Source: an uncultured Muribaculaceae bacterium
GTDB lineage: Bacteria; Bacteroidota; Bacteroidia; Bacteroidales; Muribaculaceae
Assembly: GCA_910579105.1 (NCBI GenBank)
Contig: CAJTRT010000021.1
Span: 1-37,081 of the forward strand
Direction of reading: 5' to 3'
Length of the DNA stretch: 37,081 nucleotides
Below are positions 12,001 through 17,730 of the stretch, one piece after another. The first letter of the stretch is position 1; every line of letters begins with the position of its first letter. The notes beneath the pieces were generated by a model. That model saw only the letters and a list, made by a program, of their open reading frames with translations, did no database searches and was not told where the DNA came from. The translations under genes and the position numbers were made by a program.

Positions 12001-15000
12001 CCGCATACAACCAGATGAAGTTTACTTTGTGCATAACCACCCAAGCGGCAACCTTATGTGTTCGCCGCAGGATGTGCAGATGTTGCGCTTATTTGAAGAT
12101 ATGTGCAACGTGCCGGTGCATGGTGTCATCATCAACCTAAAGACCGGCAAATACGGCACGTTCGATACCACAAGCCAAAATGAGGTTGGACAGAAGCGTG
12201 TGCCAGAACGCGAGATTCCGCTGAAAGTCCACACTTTGGACAAACAAATATTCTCACCCTACTATGACCCGATGTCACAGCCATTGGTTCGCGGGCCGCA
12301 GGATGTGGCGCAGTTCCTCAATTCCCATCGTATGGGTGACCGGGCAAAGATTTCTTTCCTCATTCTTTCACAGGCAAATCGGATTGTCGGCAATATCCAC
12401 ACCCCCTTTACTGAAATCTCCGAAAACGTCGAAGAGAAAGCACGATATATCACTGAGCGAGTGATTCAGTTCGGTGGCTTGTCAGCTATCATTTATGGAG
12501 ACTTTGACAACTTCTCGGCTAAAGGTACTGCCTTTAGGTCACTCAAAGACCAAGTGGAGAAAGTCGGAGGCGGCTCACGCAACGGTGGTCCACGATTGCT
12601 TGATGTCGTTCATGTCGAGGGGAACTATACCCGAAGTGCCAATGACGAGGGTTTCCTCTTTGAGCCGGGCAGCGAGTATGGCGTATCGCCGGTAGTCAAA
12701 GCCGCACAAAGACTGGGCAAGAGGCTTAACACACCTATCCGTATTGTCACCGATATAGATGATCTTCCTGACTTCATACGCTCCAAAAAAGGCTTCTATG
12801 ACACCGGCACGGGTGAAGTCGTGATTCTGGCACCCAATCATGTCGATGTCGAGGACGTGGCAGAAACCGTGTTTCATGAGGTCGTGGCCCACAAGGAACT
12901 GCGTGAAATGATAGGTGAAGAAAACTATGACTCATTCTGCGACGAGGTCTACAATCATTTGAAGGATGACTTGAAGAGCGGCATCGACGAAGAGACCACG
13001 CACAGCTTCATGAACGACCCAGGCAAAGGATATGAACACCACCGCCGGGTGGCCGTAGACGAGCTTTTCGGCAGACTTAGCGAGAAAGGGTTTGAGGATT
13101 TCACCGAAGCCGAACGCGGTGTTTGGGCGAAACTCAAAGCTAAGGTGTTGGAGACTATCAACAGGTTCCTCGGTTCACTCAAATTGCCAAAGTGGGTAAA
13201 GCTTGGTGACAACGAACTGCGCTACATGCTGTGGCGCAGCCATGAGAAGTTGCGCGGTAAAGGCGACTATGTGGACATGGCGCGAGACGCGGCCAGGCGC
13301 GGGGAGCTGGGGCTGAACCGCGACGAGGTGTTCAGAGAGGAATCGGAGGAGGTTCTGATTGAACGAGCCAACGCGAGGTTCAATAGCCAGCTTGAACGCT
13401 ATGGTAGAGGAGAAATGGATAAGAATGAAACACTACATATCGGACAACCCCAAGGCATCATGCGTTATTTCCTGCCCAATCTCCCGATTGTAATGCGTCA
13501 AAGGATTCTGGCCAAAGCATCTGTTAAGAAACACAATATCGACGTCATGGGACTGACTGATATGCCACGTCATCTTTCCCATCCGATATTTGTGTTCAAG
13601 CGCGCTGATGATGTTCTTGGCGTATTGACTGAAATGCGTGACAGGGATGGCAAAAACGTTTGTGTTGCCATTGAACTTAACCGCCGTATCCAAGACGGAA
13701 GAGATGTGCTTGAGGTTAACGACATTCGGTCCGCACACGGGCGTAATGTGGCCGATATCATATATCCGATTGTGCAAAATAATACTCTGAGATGGGTCGA
13801 TAAAGAGAAAGGTCTCAACTACCTCTCCTCAGCGTCCCGGTACGTTCAGCAGGAAATAGATAGTCAAGACCTCTATCAAGAAAAAGACGGGCTGCACTCA
13901 GCGAAATCAAATTCGCAGGCAATCGCCATTCAAGCCCTTGATGATGCGGCAAAGGTAGTAAAATCATTTGAGAATCCAACAATTGCGGATGGAGAAAGTT
14001 CTCGTTATCGTTTCCGCGATACTGACAGCGAAACCGGCGACATCTGGAACGACCGCAGCGTAGGGCTGGAGGAGCGTATAACCAATGCCGCTATCCGGCT
14101 TAGCAATAATCAAGGCGGCGACCTTACTTTGCGCAATGACGCGATGAGGGCGATCGGCGGCAATCTGACATCGCTCCGCAGGGCTATGGCCGCACAAAAA
14201 CGCTACGACCAAGCCATCGTGAAGCGTGTCGGCGACCTCGCCCGAATCCTTATGCAGAACGGATACCTTTCCGGCATGACTTCGGGAGAAATACAGCGGT
14301 TGATTTCCGCTGTCAAAAACTCCGTAGGTCACCAAGAGGTAAAGGAGAGTGTGCAGAAGATTATGGCCATCATGGTCGACAATCAACTGCGCAATGCCGA
14401 GGCGACTTTCCGTCAACTTCTGGCAATCCGCGGCAGCAAAGTTGACGCACGAGGTGTCGAGGTTCAGGGTATGCTCGATGTAGACGGCCAACGAACTATG
14501 GAGGTTGTCAAAGAAGCCATCAGTCTAAAAGAGGATGACATCAACGACCGCATAGCCGAGGCTCTGAACCGCATGAGTGACCCGGACCAAACAATAGCCG
14601 ACCAAGCCGCACTTGAATATGCCGGTCTCAACATGGCTCTTGAGTATGTTCAGAACATCGCCGACAGCAAAGCCGAGGAAAAAAACCTGCGCGACAGCCT
14701 TAAAACCGCAAAGGAAGATAAGGATGCCGGACGCATGACCGTTGACGCTTATCGGCAGTTCGTGGAGACCACCGAGGACGCAATCCGCAAAAACAAGATT
14801 GAGAGAGCCGAAGCATACTTCAATCTTGTAGGACGGCTCTCCGATTCCCTGCGTGGCAGCATCGAGAATGCAAAGGCTTTCAGAGAGGCCGAGAAAGCCC
14901 GTGTCAACGAGATACACCATAATGCCAACTCTGATATGGAAGGCAGACCCAACAACGAGCATCATCGCGATGATTGGAAAGATAAGATGGCCAACAATGG

Positions 15001-17722
15001 CTTTGTGCGGTTACTATTCTCGCCTCTCGCTACATTCGACCAGGTAATGCGTGTGTTCGGCAATAAGAGTGCCAACGGCGAGGGTTATCTGTGGAACCGT
15101 TTTATGCGCGGCTGGGTTGACTGCCGAAACAAGGAGTTGCAGGGTGTCAAGGATAAGTTCGCGCGGCTCGACGCAAAAGCCGCAGAATTGTTCGGCAAGA
15201 GCAAGACGTGGGGAAGCATTATCCGCATGGAGGGCAAACTTCCGAAAGCGACCGTTTCATTTTGGGACGGCGGCGAGATGCGCGGCCATGAACTGACGCA
15301 GGGCAACCTCCTCTACATCTACATGGTTGACAAGATGACAGACGGACGCATGAAACTGCGCCGCATGGGCATCACCGAAGAAGATATTGCCGACATAGAG
15401 AATTTCCTTGACCCTCGTTTCAAGGCTCTCGGAGATTGGTTGCAGGAGGAATTTCTTGTAGCTACACGCAACGAATACAACGAAACCCACAAGCGCATGT
15501 TCGGTGCCTCTATGGCCGCGATTGAGAATTATTTCCCCTTGAAGATACTCGCCAATGCCCGTATCGACAAAGAGGACGATGTGAATCAACCAAACCGCCC
15601 GGACGGTATCACCACAAAGACCGGCAGCATCATCAAGCGCAGAGTCAACAACCTCGCGCTCGACATCACCGGCGCGGACGCTCTGAGCGTGATACTTGAC
15701 CATGTTACCCAAATGGAGCATTGGAGCGCATACGCTGAATGGAATCGTGACCTCAACACCCTGCGAACTTACAAGCGTTTCCGCAATCAGGTAATCAACA
15801 TGACTACCGTTTATGGCGGTGGCCGCAAGTTGTGGGATAATTTCAACGACCTCTGTCTGATGGCGGCAGGTGAATATCGTCCTCCGATTGCCGACCTCGA
15901 CAAGAGCGCGGTGAACATCGCCAAAGGAGTGACGGCGGCAAAGGTGAGCTTCCGAATGTTCACCGCATTAAAGCAGTTGCTTTCCGCACCTGCCTATGCG
16001 CCGGAAGTCAGCATTGGGGCAATCGCGAAGAGCATCGCCAATCCCTACGGGGATTTCAAATGGTGTATGGAGAATATGCCAATCTTCCGTGAGCGTTGGC
16101 ACTCGCGCATCAGCGGTGACCCACGACTTCTCAAATCGGATATGGACTGGAAGATGTGGCGTAATCGCGTGATGGAGATTTCATCGCGTATCGGTATGAC
16201 CCCTAATGCCTTTGTCGACGCGGTAACTGTCAGCATTGGTGCGAGGGCTATGTATGAAACCCGGCGGAAGCAATATCTCAAAGAGGGGTATCCGGCTGAC
16301 GCTGCCGAGAAACGAGCGTTGCAGGACGCAGCCATTCTGTTCAATCAGACACAGCAGTCCTCTGAATCGCCGTTCCTATCGACAATGCAGGTAGACCGCT
16401 CATGGCTGAGTGTTCTGTTCACCGTGTTCCGTAATTCTGCCATGTCCTATACCCGACAAGAGTATGACGCAATCAGAAATCTCAAACGCAATCTTACACC
16501 CGGCCAACGTGCAAAGAGCGTAGAGTTTATGGCCAAGCAGATACTCCGTGATTGGAATGTTGACCCAGACAACGCTACTGACGAGGAGCGCGCCAAAGCG
16601 GAGGACGCTGCCCAAAAGAGATATGGCCGACAAATCCGTAAAGACCTTATCCGACTTGCAACTTTTGGGGTCATTCTTGAACTGGCATGGAATCTCGGGC
16701 CATATCTCCCTTACATCATCTTCGGAAATGATGATGACGAAAAAGGCAAAATGTGGGACGATGCAATGACCCATGCCTATTTCGGAAGTGTTGAGGGGCT
16801 GACCGGCGGCGACGTGCTGAGCAGTTTCGGCAATATGGCGGCAAGTGGAGAATGGAGTTTCAACCAGCTCACAAAGGATATGCCGGTGTCGGGTGACATC
16901 AACAGCATTACCAACAAGTTTATCGGTGGTAAAAATGCCGAGGCGGTCAATGACATCATCAATCTTATCGTGCAGTCGGGTATCGGCATGAATCCACAGA
17001 GCATTACCGATGCCGCAGTCGCCATCTTTGACGCTTGCGGTGATGACCCCGCATTGAGCCATGAAGCGGCCATATTCGTTATGCGCATCCTGCAAGTGCC
17101 GCAGAGCCAACTTGACAAGCTCTATTTTGACGAGATTGGATTGAGCGGCGAAGAGGCAAGCAAACTTACGCCGGAACAGTTGGCGCAGCGATACGCGGAA
17201 TACAAGGTGATGCGCGGCACACCTCTCGCCCCATGGTCATGGAGCGATGAGGAACGCCTTGGTCGATATGAAGAATCCGCTGAGAAAAAGATGAAAGAGC
17301 GCATGGAGAATAAAGGCGATGCGGCGGTCAATGAAGCATACACCGACTTTGAAGAGCGATACAACGCCGTAGACGCAAAAGCAAAAGAGGCAAAAGCATT
17401 GTTAAGGACGGATTATGTTGCAGCCGCCCAGGCCCACGCAGCTCTCCAGCAAGACCCGGATTTCGGTCTATATCAGCGTTTCGGCAGTCTTGAAAAGCAG
17501 CTCAACCGCATTTCCAAGATGTGGCTGCAATCCAAGTCCCCGGAAGAAGCCTCGCTGATAGCGACCACTATTCCCGCGTATCGCGCCGCTATGGTAAGGG
17601 TTCTGCGAGCAGAAAACGCCGAGACTCAACAGTCGGCAATGGCCGAACTGACAACTCTGATGAATGATTTCTATTCCCAGTATCAAAGGCTACATCCACA
17701 GCCTATGCAACCCAACAGATAA
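2..17722 (+). CDS. Giant polyvalent protein (antirestriction/DNA-entry megaprotein), 5' end outside window
   Basis: One uninterrupted frame of 5,906 codons starts at the window edge and ends with TAA at 17722. The first in-frame start-like codon, TTG at 206, is not the true start, because the frame is open and protein-like from base 2. Modules in order: proline/glutamate-rich and coiled-coil N-terminus; ParB-like (about 1570-2450); pyrophosphatase-like (3260-3630); a small alpha/beta domain (3738-3950); coiled coil (4540-4790); two uncharacterised domains (4830-5290, 5640-6090); methyltransferase (6400-7210); SNF2 helicase (8760-10640); RadC/JAB (11750-12690); zincin (12700-13290); MuF-C-like (13430-13860); and a long helical C-terminus (14030-17722) resembling large-polyvalent-protein virion domains, with one hydrophobic stretch near 16643-16730. 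The family is known from phages and conjugative elements, where such fusions counter host defences and accompany DNA into the cell. Position next to the portal suggests virion packaging (inference). Processing into smaller chains is possible, since two protease-like folds lie inside. Confidence 0.9.
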   Translation, partial: GVTDAIRSRINDKYGVDIDNAIRKEANRRTQAEQTAIDEYLDELIPQKAKEHNPVEDAYVKDISNQKLLTDEAEPRTPFDEESPVDPRFDAEQTGPDFDPHAVENGEQPIGRAVMKYKDRQVEVLNGRVVMMEDGTMVDNERSDKSIVIRDIATGEIEMVSPEAILSYENYAPEVTATPLEDIATPISDNTPEQSKYTSGQITIRDSDGSESRGFLTGYVEDGKHEYYVEGDLKHLHYATEHELDNILADYKPDEPTHAPAESPAEATTPDKPIANTEDYDKGYQAALEETKLLDDAQLSTRIEDFRGYGSLTDLGRGMLEAYEYEQQRRAMQTQPDAVPTTSEGVPNIPETPQKPTESVPESAEIVPNPAESVENIQQPAAELTPLQRIPRDEKGEPVFEQADSPETAWDALVEFSEGDKATAKEIADAMAEEKRKTFEKVQKQKPKGKTPTEILASKKAIAAELAMAEAEYNHWQRMAGVEQSREMVIRSQQEAQMRKLAAERAEQEKAAKAAKAEAERIEREALEGIPEWHMDTPENARARGNRRFSGQLYTRQEPVQGVVGKEVDVKFSQNDLPKGRVAVIEADRLQPSHVQGQRNPMFFIDEAQPKNRAEAVSVYAAKEIAEKIRPEEITGRATAYTGAPTINPRGEVIQGNNRSDALRYLWANNLTEQQTAYKQYLLDNAEALGLDPEAVSTMQQPVLVNMLNVDDAEAIRLGQMTAQDTESGGIERIKPKNVAQKLGENMRIFANRLLNGNEDATFGQLVDNNGAEVLKWMNQTGAISNTQYQSAFDTKGNLTAEAKNDLQKVLYQAVFKGGSQQLEELFDKLPSKAQRAILGTAFRDMDSPFAGQMLPEIQASIAAYSQLMNDPTFANAKKLEEVLRAVEAFKQAFALDDRFEQYMPADNFSNFALHLAGLYKAADISQTTLASYFNQMYDLAQGKKAATLFEEADTTEYPLADVIRQVLEIEYQPAKNGNNDVANGGSDVALRNQVGQGGELRGHEPPADREQNPAGTEPSDRGAGTSDDSSTAGVEAVAVDAHQSTETPPTTIQAAVEAASAEVDTEPTPAQAEAGNYKKGHITIGEFDITIENPAGSIRKGVDADGKEWNTTMANTYGYIKGTEGVDGDHIDVFLHENMDMWNGRNVFVVDQTNTDGTFDEHKVMLGFNDKDEAMNAYLANYDATWGQTHPGLRISETNVEDFNKWVQSSHRKTKPFADYSTVSKITDETPVAQPSQPAAITGDGYKVEPKPYTNRQGNTLDTYLVTFERDFSKEEMSALRAKAKALKGWYDRETRGWMLRGADDAKAFAEEIVGKSEDDVADDAPLSMADMKHEEPTVKKVDVGGVFDELKTKGETKLSDHTEPVPEQPKPKKRHWVSDEDAAEFDNLSNGLRSHLGVDNDMAEEPTGGYGRPQPKQMDAEVLRLGTRMTYLMMKGGLRKFSDYAEAMVDEVGDAIRPHLKSLYAAAQNMEEVMQLGWDDEMDDRKTVKAFDVYNFDKPGAKDIVATAQHVVDENQSQQQTEEIIQSLKDQRNEQRKKEADETSADTQIIIDKAEDVASKVESQLEAATTERDAERLSQDLDKEIEAVNEQLALLGYYEYEEDDSKFHESYGYMLTAEKKAVADATKLAKQIAKDLGLDTKVTSATTPLGRKSVKKEATVRSDLSPTGGEISIRLPLNDGRELLLRVGLDPVAEKGARRGGDNLQVSRLLYRVEWPDAKGQTSFERLGRNCWAEPNATYDELLTAIRREVRNSLPDEEVRPATPLTPHPGEDYVAMAERVAKNNKTKQPTIQPKLAMGDLFGGFFAWQSVSNDKSGTPEAKAGHANGREGQQKTQMKQSASSLSGQDLTTSSTTESSANKMSSGNERQDLTTTILSKLDDGTKVSISKETAKRNLEEVGRRFGGQRSTKNFIAALSQALGLPDGQHRQSFYFDFQNNEGSGLTLRLSNHNVNADNISGDRQEISIVIKSRRHPNRFFASQDANVTEYVYFRESILNGDGQTLRQIAYDLSDMLDTGRFADRSGMAIINVSPKEKTSDERTDVQARPEGTGRGRQQPRPDEPLGTGAEHEDERADGRGMARRSRVHTVPDTERGARIPELSESAERIGDNVPKNSRNNHAERGTEYAPKGEKARIDANITAIELAKRLLDQDTPATQEEMAVLRRYSGWGGLGSAFNEVNSYAPNPVNKRLRELLTPEEYDAAVMSRNSAYYTPAPVIDAMWDVAKALGFKGGNILEGSAGIGNIIGLMPADIRERSTVHAVEVEPLTGGILSLLYPDAKVEIQGFEQTRIPNGSVDLAITNVPFVPGLRVSDESGDSDLSKKFRDIHDFCIAKNVRKLREGGIGIFITTRTTIDDSQKLRNWLVGDKEGCADIVGVFRMHNQTFGGTPATSDIIVVRKRVNGRRSDNAIDVSTRTLARTAPYEDENGKTRDLSMLINRYFIEHPECMGGEMFFNFEQGDTFRPKSIGLFPVRGAEQSERMTAWVKRLSEMDWSKEQGTAVAQTTENVNEVLGENVKEGSMVLDSGGNLCVARMGRAVPLEINTNKIKGRTKAQCFQDYSEIKDALAEVLKYQTEHEDDAGLQTVLDLLNRAYDTFVERYGNLNRNKNLAWLRNNDIDYPSIAALETVSERGSKEGAKEITYGKTDIFSRRVVDKEAEPAPKNVKDGIIASLYKFGRIDTEYLAGQLGKSQESIKTEIVRSGLGFENPTNGQMEVSYEYLSGNVREKLRQAIAANDATPGVYDANIKALEAVIPMNIPAHLIEFALGSSWITPKLYERFVKERTDLDVRLINVGGTWHMDEPYYTSTPKNQEMGIRSEKLDILIPGHRIIEAAITNKTITVSRSYRNSDGSTETETDPLATAACAAKVDEIRQDFKDWARAQMQADPDMSMHMEEIYNEKFNNSVPKTIPDEFIPEHFGGAATTVGGKPFRLRPHQAKAVIRATTQPVMLAHEVGTGKTYTLITTAMEMRRLGTARKTMIVVQNATVGQFVASAKALYPNAKVLTLEDADRNAEGRKAFYAKIKFNDWDMIVVPQSVFERIPDSLERQAQFIQDKIDEKMLVLEQMKEADPTGRSQIVRAAEREIEKLNDEIAQLGNSGETSDKGKKGKKKEKDQKKAAVTRQNAAVKAREMLDRETDDVEDFDSMGIDAILVDEAHEYKHLGFATAMQRGVKGIDPSFSKKSQGVFLKAQSVLEKTGGKNVVFATGTPISNTAAEIWTFMRYLMPADVMKDYGIYYFDDFVRNFGNLQQMLEFATNGKYKENNRFAGYMNLPELVRIWSTVADTVLTREAGGVSDKIPQMEGDKAQDIFLPQTRALRGIMKYVKARLDEYDKMSGKEKKENSHIPLVMYGIAKAAAVDARLVQADAEDDPNSKTNEAVRQTLRTLEDTKEYHGTIAIFADNYQNKGTGFNLYEDIRRKLIANGVPEEQIVVMKSNMTVKKKLEIFDKVNAGEIRVIMGSTFTLGTGVNIQERLHTLIHLDAPNRPMDYTQRNGRILRQGNLHRDWELPVRVLRFGVEDSLDVTAYQRLKTKGAIADSIMNGKQLMENSMDNRSLEEDQDLFGDITAQLSGSEYALLKNQIEKEVRKLTAQLKAWETDQTYIHNRKRQIAGQNMEAEKRVADNTAYLEKVEAATIGDITVGRLSFPGIEAMEDFFAEQNKKKREMQEQVRKQGYSSHPATMDIVISVGGFNFQIHTEISKEMKQGQGSLFASAPAKMTYSCPELGIETMPVKENLIKNAVAEIMQDIVSGKDFHERIEAAQRYIERNNAELKSMEARDGVPFRFSEELAKAQEKLDEYDALMKKEMEEKEAKYADLDKDVEAASDIEYSGEEDGEDVSEEPQMQYGSDNNAIFASRYETQEGKTIRYTSESGEAYGVSEAEPGRGDAQLDMRSGADGIQRQGVPGGLQPVNSGRLNEAIGEFSIVERVFVENGGFNFTSGERIESADDVAFIFSALEEAAKEHSFVVLVKDGQPTVVELGLGRFNATMVDLPTASLAYNRIQPDEVYFVHNHPSGNLMCSPQDVQMLRLFEDMCNVPVHGVIINLKTGKYGTFDTTSQNEVGQKRVPEREIPLKVHTLDKQIFSPYYDPMSQPLVRGPQDVAQFLNSHRMGDRAKISFLILSQANRIVGNIHTPFTEISENVEEKARYITERVIQFGGLSAIIYGDFDNFSAKGTAFRSLKDQVEKVGGGSRNGGPRLLDVVHVEGNYTRSANDEGFLFEPGSEYGVSPVVKAAQRLGKRLNTPIRIVTDIDDLPDFIRSKKGFYDTGTGEVVILAPNHVDVEDVAETVFHEVVAHKELREMIGEENYDSFCDEVYNHLKDDLKSGIDEETTHSFMNDPGKGYEHHRRVAVDELFGRLSEKGFEDFTEAERGVWAKLKAKVLETINRFLGSLKLPKWVKLGDNELRYMLWRSHEKLRGKGDYVDMARDAARRGELGLNRDEVFREESEEVLIERANARFNSQLERYGRGEMDKNETLHIGQPQGIMRYFLPNLPIVMRQRILAKASVKKHNIDVMGLTDMPRHLSHPIFVFKRADDVLGVLTEMRDRDGKNVCVAIELNRRIQDGRDVLEVNDIRSAHGRNVADIIYPIVQNNTLRWVDKEKGLNYLSSASRYVQQEIDSQDLYQEKDGLHSAKSNSQAIAIQALDDAAKVVKSFENPTIADGESSRYRFRDTDSETGDIWNDRSVGLEERITNAAIRLSNNQGGDLTLRNDAMRAIGGNLTSLRRAMAAQKRYDQAIVKRVGDLARILMQNGYLSGMTSGEIQRLISAVKNSVGHQEVKESVQKIMAIMVDNQLRNAEATFRQLLAIRGSKVDARGVEVQGMLDVDGQRTMEVVKEAISLKEDDINDRIAEALNRMSDPDQTIADQAALEYAGLNMALEYVQNIADSKAEEKNLRDSLKTAKEDKDAGRMTVDAYRQFVETTEDAIRKNKIERAEAYFNLVGRLSDSLRGSIENAKAFREAEKARVNEIHHNANSDMEGRPNNEHHRDDWKDKMANNGFVRLLFSPLATFDQVMRVFGNKSANGEGYLWNRFMRGWVDCRNKELQGVKDKFARLDAKAAELFGKSKTWGSIIRMEGKLPKATVSFWDGGEMRGHELTQGNLLYIYMVDKMTDGRMKLRRMGITEEDIADIENFLDPRFKALGDWLQEEFLVATRNEYNETHKRMFGASMAAIENYFPLKILANARIDKEDDVNQPNRPDGITTKTGSIIKRRVNNLALDITGADALSVILDHVTQMEHWSAYAEWNRDLNTLRTYKRFRNQVINMTTVYGGGRKLWDNFNDLCLMAAGEYRPPIADLDKSAVNIAKGVTAAKVSFRMFTALKQLLSAPAYAPEVSIGAIAKSIANPYGDFKWCMENMPIFRERWHSRISGDPRLLKSDMDWKMWRNRVMEISSRIGMTPNAFVDAVTVSIGARAMYETRRKQYLKEGYPADAAEKRALQDAAILFNQTQQSSESPFLSTMQVDRSWLSVLFTVFRNSAMSYTRQEYDAIRNLKRNLTPGQRAKSVEFMAKQILRDWNVDPDNATDEERAKAEDAAQKRYGRQIRKDLIRLATFGVILELAWNLGPYLPYIIFGNDDDEKGKMWDDAMTHAYFGSVEGLTGGDVLSSFGNMAASGEWSFNQLTKDMPVSGDINSITNKFIGGKNAEAVNDIINLIVQSGIGMNPQSITDAAVAIFDACGDDPALSHEAAIFVMRILQVPQSQLDKLYFDEIGLSGEEASKLTPEQLAQRYAEYKVMRGTPLAPWSWSDEERLGRYEESAEKKMKERMENKGDAAVNEAYTDFEERYNAVDAKAKEAKALLRTDYVAAAQAHAALQQDPDFGLYQRFGSLEKQLNRISKMWLQSKSPEEASLIATTIPAYRAAMVRVLRAENAETQQSAMAELTTLMNDFYSQYQRLHPQPMQPNR
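1570..2450 (+). other. ParB-like (ddrB-type) domain of the giant protein
   Basis: The segment carries a ParB/sulfiredoxin-superfamily signature: a strand with EADRLQPSHVQ at about 1757-1789, then the phosphate-loop-like GNNRSDAL at 1967-1990. This arrangement matches the ddrB-ParB domain recurrent in polyvalent antirestriction proteins. ParB-fold domains in this setting are thought to act as nucleases or nucleotide-dependent DNA-binding modules; the exact activity here is unknown. A helical tail continues to about 2890. Confidence 0.7.
2931..3116 (+). CDS. Nested small protein 1, overprinted on the giant gene (61 aa)
   Basis: An ATG-to-TAG frame lies in the +1 frame relative to the giant protein, in the linker between the ParB-like and pyrophosphatase-like modules. 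The product is a compact, mostly helical, acidic peptide (MSPMEALMWLSVIKSAKAG near the N-terminus, TVEQELQMIA near the C-terminus). Counting codons by hand, 48 of 61 third positions are G or C here, against 22 of 61 for the giant frame over the same bases; the genome's ordinary genes have high third-position GC. The giant frame here is low in complexity (G, N, E, P, D rich). This suggests the small frame is, or recently was, the selected one. Function unknown; no clear Shine-Dalgarno. Confidence 0.5.
   Translation: METTMSPMEALMWLSVIKSAKAGNSEAMNHLQTENKIRQEQNRPTVEQELQMIAAQQESRQ
3260..3630 (+). other. Inorganic-pyrophosphatase-like domain of the giant protein
   Basis: Visible motifs are GSIRKGVDADGKEW followed by YGYIKGTEG and the acidic metal-binding run VDGDHIDVF (3380-3406), then FDEHKVMLGF. 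This is the pattern of the 'InPase' domain found in phage and conjugative-element polyvalent proteins. The aspartates of the DGD-x-x-D run are intact, so metal binding is plausible. A role in clearing pyrophosphate during injected-DNA metabolism is inference. Confidence 0.72.
5541..5622 (+). repeat. 16-bp direct repeat, in frame, within the giant gene
   Basis: The same 16 bases (GGCAGGACTTAACCAC) occur at 5541-5556 and 5607-5622, exactly 66 bases (22 codons) apart, so both encode QDLTT in a Ser/Thr-rich linker. Such a spacing could result from a slipped duplication or be a deletion hot spot; nothing else marks it as a functional site. Confidence 0.6.
6117..6326 (+). CDS. Nested small protein 2, overprinted on the giant gene (69 aa)
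   Basis: The frame starts at ATG 6117 (an upstream in-frame ATG at 6021 is less likely, because the giant frame is still domain-like there) and stops at TAG 6324-6326. The product looks like a normal soluble protein: SNRDLMNRWERAQNMKM, then LTDEEWLDVAECILCL and EARGYLNYLRAQNA, with two cysteines and tryptophans. Third-position GC is 52 of 69 codons, against 28 of 70 for the giant frame over the same bases, where the giant chain becomes an Arg/Gly/Glu-rich linker. The stretch before the ATG is A-rich (AAAAGAAAAAA), in keeping with Bacteroidetes initiation. It sits exactly between an uncharacterised domain and the methyltransferase module. Function unknown. Confidence 0.6.
   Translation: MRELTYKLAPKEPGEGDSNRDLMNRWERAQNMKMSELTDEEWLDVAECILCLTPSEARGYLNYLRAQNA
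6400..7210 (+). other. N6-adenine DNA methyltransferase-like domain of the giant protein
   Basis: The domain opens with the GW-rich YSGWGGLG (about 6500-6524) and a YYTP element, followed by the SAM-binding motif I ILEGSAGIGN (6707-6736) and the catalytic motif IV NVPF (around 6908-6919) in place of the commoner NPPY/NPPF. This is the methylase half of the methylase-helicase pair seen in DarB-like antirestriction proteins. The NVPF variant occurs in related mobile-element proteins as far as I recall, so activity cannot be excluded. Confidence 0.75.
8760..10640 (+). other. SNF2-type superfamily 2 helicase domain of the giant protein
   Basis: Both helicase lobes are complete. Lobe 1 has Walker A GTGKT (8867-8881), the DEAH box (9464-9475) and motif III ATGTPISNT (9617-9643). 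Lobe 2 ends with the motif VI arginine-finger region QRNGRILRQGN (10475-10507). A lysine-rich insert (about 9318-9357) and a coiled coil lie between motifs I and II. All key residues are present, so DNA-dependent ATPase or translocase activity is expected, probably coupled to the preceding methyltransferase domain. Confidence 0.85.
11574..11750 (+). CDS. Nested small protein 3, overprinted on the giant gene (58 aa)
   Basis: ATG at 11574 to TGA at 11748-11750, same relative frame (+1) as the other two nested frames, in the linker between the SNF2 helicase and the RadC module. The product is a lysine/proline-rich head followed by a more ordered tail (VEETLNSICGAEPMVYNGKE). Third-position GC is 40 of 58, against 23 of 58 in the giant frame over the same bases. 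A longer start at 11538 exists. The promoter-like TATCTTTG at 11557-11564 has no matching upstream element. It is the least protein-like of the three, because the first half is of low complexity. Confidence 0.42.
   Translation: MKHKKEKQSATPPKAAKPTEYPKPNPVEETLNSICGAEPMVYNGKEYPEDYSQSIVAD
11750..12690 (+). other. RadC-type JAB domain plus a second, degenerate JAB-like domain
   Basis: The first copy has a complete JAMM zinc motif, HNHPSG at 12032-12049 with the third ligand aspartate at 12071-12073 (HxH-x10-D), as in RadC/JAB proteins. A second segment (about 12250-12690) repeats the overall layout (DVA-x-F near its start, then LxLxxxN) but shows no HxH motif; IIYGDF sits where the zinc site might be. 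The first copy may be an active metallo-hydrolase; the second looks structural or decayed. Confidence 0.7.
12700..13290 (+). other. Zincin-like metallopeptidase domain of the giant protein
   Basis: HEVVAH at 12875-12892 is an HExxH zinc-binding helix with the sequence around it (VFHEVVAHKEL) typical of zincin domains of phage polyvalent proteins. A downstream VDELF near 13050-13065 could supply the third ligand glutamate. Possible roles are self-processing of the giant chain or cleavage of a host target; neither can be told from sequence. Confidence 0.65.
13430..13860 (+). other. MuF C-terminal-like domain of the giant protein
   Basis: The segment starts with LHIGQPQGIM, then LPNLPIVM, MPRHLSHPIFVF and a VCVAIELN strand pair, ending in WVDKEKGLNYL. 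This order fits the MuF-C family carried by phage head-associated and polyvalent proteins, in which it has been proposed to be a nuclease or toxin-like domain. It links the DNA-handling modules to virion biology. Assignment is from memory of the family pattern. Confidence 0.6.
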
Positions 17723-17730
17723 AGTTAAAG

